From NCBI GenBank assembly GCA_023438785.1, contig JAEXQJ010000259.1:1-64000 (forward strand): a DNA stretch of 64,000 bases. The letters run 5' to 3'. Under the pieces are notes generated by a model, which was not told the DNA's origin, did no database searches, and worked only from the letters and a program-made list of their open reading frames with translations. The position numbers and the translations under genes were made by a program. Source of the stretch: Pseudomonadota bacterium (GTDB taxonomy: Bacteria > Myxococcota_A > Polyangia > Fen-1088). Position 1 is the stretch's first letter, and each line of letters opens with the position of its first letter. Positions 59,350-64,000 of the stretch are shown in pieces.

Positions 59350-62300
59350 GTGCCGAAGCAAGAGAGAAGACGACGGTTCCTCTCGGTGGGGACCAAGCTG
59401 GCCGTCGCCACGGTTGCCGTGATGGCCACGGCGTCGTTCTTGCTCTTCAGGGAATTGACCGAGCGCGAGCGCAGGCGACTCGTCGATGCGAAGGCGGTTG
59501 CCGGCTCGATGGTGACCGAGCTTTTCGCCGCGTCCTGTGCCGCCCCTTTGGTGTTCGCGGACGACGATGCGGTGGCGGTCGAATTGGAGAAGCTGCGCAG
59601 CAATGGGGCCATCGTCTATGCCGCCGTCTACTCGAGCAAGGAAGACAAGACGGTCAGGGAGCTCAATCCCGAGAAGAGACCTTCGTACGACTTCAAGCAT
59701 GGCAAGACGGCGAGTCGCCTGCTCGAGTACGCGGACAGGATCGAGCTGGTGAAGGACATCCGAGACACCCGCGGGAAGGTGGTGGGATTCGCGGCGTTGA
59801 ACTTCTCGCTGGCCGACGAGAATGCCGCCTTCCGGGTCAGCCGCCGTCGGTTGCTGTGGTTCGCGTTCCTCATCGCCGGGGGCACGGCGGGGCTGCTCAT
59901 CATGCTGACGCGCAGGGTGATCGTGGCTCCGCTGGCGCGGGTCACCGAGGCCGCTCGCCGCCTTGAGCAAGGCGACTTGCACGCGCGTGCTGACGTGAAA
60001 TCAAGCGACGAGGTGGGGAACCTGGCGCTCGTCTTCAACAGCATGGGCGACGCCATCGTGGATCGTGAACAGAAGCTCGTTCAGGCGCGAAAGAACCTGC
60101 AGGACCTCTTCGACAACATGCTGCAGGCCATCTTCACGGTTGGCCCAGATGGCCGCATCGATGCGGAGGTGTCTGCTTACGCCAAGCAGATCTTCGGCGA
60201 CGTGCCGATCGCCGGCCAATCCGTGGTCGAGTTCTTGCGCCTCGAATCCATGGCCGAAAAGGAGGTGGTCAGCCGCATGAAGTTCTGGCTGCAGCACATC
60301 TTCGGCGCCGACGATTTTCAGTGGGAGCTCTCCGAGCCGGAGCGAATCCGCGGGCTGAACTACACGCGCACGAACGCGGATGGCGTGGCCGACGAGCGCG
60401 TGCTGGAGCTGGACTACGCGCCCCTCTACAAGGACGGGGAAATAGTGAAGATCATGTTCTTGGTGAAGGACGTGACCGAGGTGCATCGCCTGCAGGCCGA
60501 GATCGCCCGTCGCGAGGAGCAGAACAAGGAGAATCTGGCTCGCATTCGGCAGATCGCGGCCATGGAGCCCGATCTGTTCAACACGTTCATCGCGGAGGCC
60601 AAGATCGTGCTCGACGGGTGCGAGGAGGCGCTCGCCGATTTGGAGGAGCCCAGCCGACGGCAGGCTGCCGTGAACTCGTTGTTCCGCGGCATGCACACGC
60701 TCAAGGGAAATGCGCGCATGTTCAAGCTCACGGCGGTGCAGGATATCGCGCACGCCACGGAGGACTACTTCCAGCGGGTGCGAGACGGTGAGGTGGGGCT
60801 CGGCCCCGAAATCGGGCTGGCCATGCACGAGCGCATCGCGGACGTGCGAAAGTTGCTGGGCGAGTTCGAGAAGCTTGGACGGCAGGTCCTGGGCGGGGAG
60901 CAGGAGAGCCCGGGCGAAGCCGCCTTGTCCTTCCTGCGCGCCCAGGAGCGGCCCTTCGACGATGGGCAGAGCGATCTGGCTTCGCTGGGCGACCCGGACG
61001 GCGACAAGCCGGCGCGCGCGCGCCTGGTGGCAAGGGCGACCCAACTGCGGGCCGAGGCGCAGGGCCACGGCTTCGTCAACGTGACCGCGGCCTTCGACTC
61101 GGTCCTCCAGGTCCTGGGTCGCGCCGAGACCACGGCGCTGGACCTGGTGCCCTGCCTGCACGAGGTGAACCAGGCTCTGCAGCTCACCCGTTCACTGTCT
61201 GCAGAAGTGGCGACGGCCGAGCTTTGGCCGTACTTCCGCGACGAGGCCCGGGCGACCTTGCGTGCCCTGGCCGCCAAGCTCAGCGCAGGGGGAGACCGAG
61301 CCCGCGAGGCCCTCGATGTGTTCTTGCTGGCCGCAGGGGCGCGGTCCTTTGGCCTGGCCACCCTGGCCAACGTGGCGTCGGATTACCATCGGGCCATGAC
61401 GGAGGACGGTGTGGATGGGCGCACCGTCCTGAACGCCCTCGAGTCGTGGGTGGTCGATGGGCACAACCTGGTGGAGATGAGGTCGAAGCCCGAAGCGGAC
61501 GTGGACGTGCTGGGCCGCTTCCATGGCGAGGCGGAAGACCTGGTGGAGCGGCTCAACGGGGCGAGCGCCAGTCAGGTCCCGCTGCTGCTCCTGGCGGCCA
61601 TCGCCTGCGCTCGTCGGTACCGCTTCCGGGTGGCCCAAGCCGTCCTCGAATCCCTGGCCCAAACTGGGCCCAAGGACGGTGGCGTGGTGGCCGAGGCTTT
61701 GCGTCGCGAAGTGCTTGCCTACGAGGCCATTCGGCGCGAGATGCGCGACAACGAGGCGGCGGAGCACCTGCTGCTCGTGCCGCCTGGCGAGGACGACGAA
61801 AGGGAGCTGGCGAATTGGTGGGAGGCGGCCGGGCAGGCTGGCCTCAATACGCTGCTGGCTCGCGCGCGCTCGCTGGCCGAGCCGGCTCGTCGGCATCTGC
61901 TCGACGACGTTCGTCACTTCCGCGTGTTGATGCCGGCCATGCGCGGCGCAAAGACCGGGCAGCCGATCCAGCGGGTGCTCGAAGGCCGTATCGCCGCCCT
62001 CCGCGACGCTCTGAGAGGACTGCGCCAAGCCGTGGCGCACGTGCGGGAGGATCGGCAGGCCATCTTGCCGCCGCTCAACGATCTGGAGAAGGCGGTGGTT
62101 CATCTCACCACATCATCCCTCGGTGACGTGCTGGCCCCGGTGGCCTCCACGGCGGCCGATCTGGCGCGCGAGCGCGGCAAGCCCCTCGAAGAGGTCAGTC
62201 TGGAGAACCTGGACTTCTTCTTGGAGGCCAGGGCGATGCAGAAGGTTCGGGGCGCGGTCATGCATGCCGTGCGGAACGCGGTCGATCACGGCCTGGAAAC

Positions 62301-62736
62301 CGCCGATGCGCGTGTGAGCTCGGGCAAGGCCCCGCGTGGCCGCATCTCCATCAGCGCGCGGGAGCGCGACGGGTGGATCGACTTGACGGTCGAGGACGAC
62401 GGCCGCGGTGTGGACACGGCTCGCGTGAAGCAAGTCGCTCTCAAACGCGGTCTCATCACGGCTGAGCAGGCGGCGGCGTTGTCCACTGAGGAAGCCCACG
62501 AGCTCCTTTTCCTGCCCGGATTCTCGACCGCGGCCACCGTGTCTTCCGTGTCCGGCCGGGGCGTGGGCATGGATGCCATCCGGGCCATCGCCCGCGATCT
62601 GGGCGGCGACGCCAGACTGGCCTCCGCGCCAGGGCGGGGCAGTCGGCTCACCATGCACTTCCCCGTCCGGTTCGCGGCGGAGTCGGTCAGACCCGGCAAG
62701 GTCGCGCTGGGCAGCAGCGCACATTTGCCGAACTGA
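59350..62736 (+). CDS. CheA-like sensor kinase with CHASE8-like, HAMP, PAS and HPt domains
   Basis: A 1128-residue protein from a GTG with GAGGG upstream. TM1 (about 17-34), then a periplasmic region (35-172) containing 'ELFAASCAAPLVFADDDAVAV' and 'EKLRSNGAIVYAAVYSS', which fits the CHASE8 pattern of YfiN. TM2 (about 175-197), HAMP (198-250), a coiled coil and PAS (265-400), an HPt domain with H449 in 'MHTLKGNARMFK', a long helical middle (540-880), and a CheA-type ATPase (N976 in 'HAVRNAVDHGLE', 'VEDDGRGVD', 'LFLPGFSTA', 'SGRGVGMD'). No CheW/P5 domain follows. Likely autophosphorylates in trans on H449 and feeds the CheY-like protein upstream. Confidence 0.88.
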   Translation: MPKQERRRRFLSVGTKLAVATVAVMATASFLLFRELTERERRRLVDAKAVAGSMVTELFAASCAAPLVFADDDAVAVELEKLRSNGAIVYAAVYSSKEDKTVRELNPEKRPSYDFKHGKTASRLLEYADRIELVKDIRDTRGKVVGFAALNFSLADENAAFRVSRRRLLWFAFLIAGGTAGLLIMLTRRVIVAPLARVTEAARRLEQGDLHARADVKSSDEVGNLALVFNSMGDAIVDREQKLVQARKNLQDLFDNMLQAIFTVGPDGRIDAEVSAYAKQIFGDVPIAGQSVVEFLRLESMAEKEVVSRMKFWLQHIFGADDFQWELSEPERIRGLNYTRTNADGVADERVLELDYAPLYKDGEIVKIMFLVKDVTEVHRLQAEIARREEQNKENLARIRQIAAMEPDLFNTFIAEAKIVLDGCEEALADLEEPSRRQAAVNSLFRGMHTLKGNARMFKLTAVQDIAHATEDYFQRVRDGEVGLGPEIGLAMHERIADVRKLLGEFEKLGRQVLGGEQESPGEAALSFLRAQERPFDDGQSDLASLGDPDGDKPARARLVARATQLRAEAQGHGFVNVTAAFDSVLQVLGRAETTALDLVPCLHEVNQALQLTRSLSAEVATAELWPYFRDEARATLRALAAKLSAGGDRAREALDVFLLAAGARSFGLATLANVASDYHRAMTEDGVDGRTVLNALESWVVDGHNLVEMRSKPEADVDVLGRFHGEAEDLVERLNGASASQVPLLLLAAIACARRYRFRVAQAVLESLAQTGPKDGGVVAEALRREVLAYEAIRREMRDNEAAEHLLLVPPGEDDERELANWWEAAGQAGLNTLLARARSLAEPARRHLLDDVRHFRVLMPAMRGAKTGQPIQRVLEGRIAALRDALRGLRQAVAHVREDRQAILPPLNDLEKAVVHLTTSSLGDVLAPVASTAADLARERGKPLEEVSLENLDFFLEARAMQKVRGAVMHAVRNAVDHGLETADARVSSGKAPRGRISISARERDGWIDLTVEDDGRGVDTARVKQVALKRGLITAEQAAALSTEEAHELLFLPGFSTAATVSSVSGRGVGMDAIRAIARDLGGDARLASAPGRGSRLTMHFPVRFAAESVRPGKVALGSSAHLPN

Positions 62737-62783
62737 TCCCGATCCGCTGCGGGTCACGGAGGCGCCGGCGCGAGCGGGCCGGC

Positions 62784-63833
62784 CTACCAGCCGGCGTCGA
62801 GGAGCAGCGAACCTGCGCCGAAGGGATAGCCCCACGTCGCGGCCTCGTTGCCGGCGAAGCGGACGACCAAGCGGCCGAACGATGCTCCTGCGGCGAGCCG
62901 CAGCGTAAGTCTCAGCCAGCGCGTGAAGGCCAGACCCGTATCGAAACGGGCGTATCCGATCCCCATGGTGGTCGAGTCAGGAAATGCGGTCACCAGGGGC
63001 GGGGTGGCTTTGCCCTCGACACCGATATGCAGAATCCCGCCGCCCAGTCCGGCCGTGAGCGAGAGCCGCGATTCCGGCGCGCCCCAGCGTCGCAGCAGAA
63101 CCAGGGCCGCCAGGGAGGGTCTCAGGCTCGCCGAGCCCTCGGGCCCGGAGGGCTTCATGCCCCGGATGGGGGCAGCCAGATCCAGGGCCACGCCCATGCG
63201 ATGTCCCACCATTTGCAGTGACAGCCACATTTCCAGCGCGGCGCCCGCGCCTCCCGGGCTGGCGAGGAATCCCGCCCCGGTCTGCACACGCGCGCACCAC
63301 GTACACGGCTCGCCCCTGGAACCGATCAGTTCGGGCGGCAGCGCAGGTTGCGGCGCGGCGGAGGGCGCCGAGGATGCGGCCGGGTGTGGGTCGACGAGCA
63401 GGCTGGTGCGCAGCAACTCGACGAGCTGCATGGCCACCAGGTTCTCGTCAGGACCCTCGGGGCTCTCGTCGACGATGAGTTGGCGCAACAGCGAGCGCCC
63501 CGAGGTCTCGTCGGCCATCCAGATCTCCACCCCGCGTCGGGACGGAACCAGCCGAATCGCCGCCGCGGCACGCTGCTCGCGCGCTGCCGTCTCCATCTGC
63601 TCAGGGCGTTCGGGCTCTCGCCAGGCTTGCAGGACGACGATCTTGAGTCCCATGCCCTCAATCTCGGCGCGCAGCCGATCGGCGAAGGGATCAGCCGCGC
63701 GGTCGAGGATGAACAGCACCTGCTTGGCCGGTCGCGCGTCGCCCTCTGCGGCAGCGCTGTCCGCCGGGCGGCCCGCCAGCAGGAACTGCGCTGCCAGGAG
63801 TCCGGCAAAGGCGGCCAGGACGCGACGGGGCAT
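62784..63833 (-). CDS. Exported protein with barrel-like C-terminal half
   Basis: A 349-residue protein with signal 'MPRRVLAAFAGLLAAQFLLAG'. Residues about 38-145 form an alpha/beta region ('KQVLFILDRAADPFADRLRAE', 'LVAMQLVELLRTSLL') that resembles an N-terminal domain found in uncharacterised myxobacterial envelope proteins. A Pro/Ala linker follows. The C-terminal part (180-349) alternates hydrophobic residues and ends in Trp (LLLDAGW), as in an outer-membrane barrel. 'GEPCTWCARVQ' holds a Cys pair. It is coupled to the upstream TPR-like gene (TGATG), and convergent with the kinase gene. Confidence 0.7.
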   Translation of the reverse strand: MPRRVLAAFAGLLAAQFLLAGRPADSAAAEGDARPAKQVLFILDRAADPFADRLRAEIEGMGLKIVVLQAWREPERPEQMETAAREQRAAAAIRLVPSRRGVEIWMADETSGRSLLRQLIVDESPEGPDENLVAMQLVELLRTSLLVDPHPAASSAPSAAPQPALPPELIGSRGEPCTWCARVQTGAGFLASPGGAGAALEMWLSLQMVGHRMGVALDLAAPIRGMKPSGPEGSASLRPSLAALVLLRRWGAPESRLSLTAGLGGGILHIGVEGKATPPLVTAFPDSTTMGIGYARFDTGLAFTRWLRLTLRLAAGASFGRLVVRFAGNEAATWGYPFGAGSLLLDAGW

Positions 63834-64000
63834 CAGTCTTCAGTGAGGATCGAGCGCGCTTCGCGGGCGTACGGACCTTCCGGGAAACGGCGCAGGTAGC
63901 GCTCGGCGTCCGCGCGCGCACCTCGCCTGTCGCCGGCGTAGCGACGGGATTCCATCAGTCGCCCCACTGCATCTCCCATGAGGGCTCCGCTTGGCTGCTC
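63833..64000 (-). CDS. TPR-like protein, C-terminal end only
   Basis: The last 55 codons of a gene entering from the right edge. 'LMESRRYAGDRRGARADAERYLRRFPEGPYAREARSI' shows the helix pair of tetratricopeptide repeats of the kind used in BamD-like or FecR-associated envelope proteins of Myxococcota, where a chain ends with the 'RFPxGPYxxEA' pattern. The stop overlaps the start of the downstream gene by one base. The N-terminus, and so the full domain plan, is outside the window. Confidence 0.6.
   Translation of the reverse strand, partial: EQPSGALMGDAVGRLMESRRYAGDRRGARADAERYLRRFPEGPYAREARSILTED

Overview
The window is high-GC DNA from one bacterial chromosome and is densely coded on both strands. 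The gene content points to a Myxococcota (deltaproteobacterial, Polyangia-like) organism. Evidence includes paired proteins with MYXO-CTERM-type C-termini, Thr/Gly-rich lipoproteins, a Cys-rich repeat lipoprotein next to a von Willebrand A lipoprotein, many outer-membrane barrels, and a Ku/ligase pair. This placement is inferred from gene style, not from a marker gene. I found no rRNA, tRNA, CRISPR array, insertion sequence or prophage.

1-11.6 kb (minus strand): a truncated lipoprotein, a short Omp85-type barrel, a DUF3175 protein, a glycogen-debranching enzyme coupled to a GT4 glycosyltransferase, a hemerythrin fusion protein, a GH6 cellulase-type lipoprotein, and a VWA plus Cys-rich lipoprotein pair. 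11.8-17.1 kb: an overlapping nucleotidyltransferase/BON/phosphoesterase operon, then a divergent set of small membrane stress-type proteins (DUF3618, DUF1469 holin-like, DUF883-like, DUF748). 17.2-26.6 kb: an outer-membrane barrel, divergent DNA ligase and Ku (two-component end joining), and a TamB/TamA-like pair. 26.6-33.5 kb: a zinc-ribbon protein, a universal stress protein, a CCC1/VIT-type transporter, an MFS-like protein, two tandem MYXO-CTERM proteins with a small membrane protein, a Tat-exported GH1 beta-glucosidase and a free-standing B3/B4 domain protein.

33.5-47.2 kb: core metabolism. It holds purH, purD and purE with a TsaC-type protein, a hybrid histidine kinase, the methylthioadenosine salvage genes mtnP and mtnA, a DUF1015 protein, a TrmN6-type methyltransferase, pgpA and a further methyltransferase. 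47.2-54 kb: an MMPL/RND-type exporter, mazG, phoH and ybeY, and a GT-C glycosyltransferase.

54.1-62.7 kb is the most interesting block. It encodes a TonB-dependent receptor, a YfiR-like periplasmic protein, a CheX-like phosphatase, a single-domain CheY-like regulator, an opposed sugar-binding lipoprotein, and a 1128-residue kinase. The kinase has a CHASE8-like periplasmic region, HAMP, PAS, HPt and a CheA-type ATPase domain, and no CheW domain. I read it as an envelope-to-cytoplasm signalling pathway. A YfiR/TonB-receptor input of the kind known from YfiBNR c-di-GMP systems appears to be wired to a CheA-like phosphorelay. The right edge holds an outer-membrane protein and the tail of a TPR-like gene.
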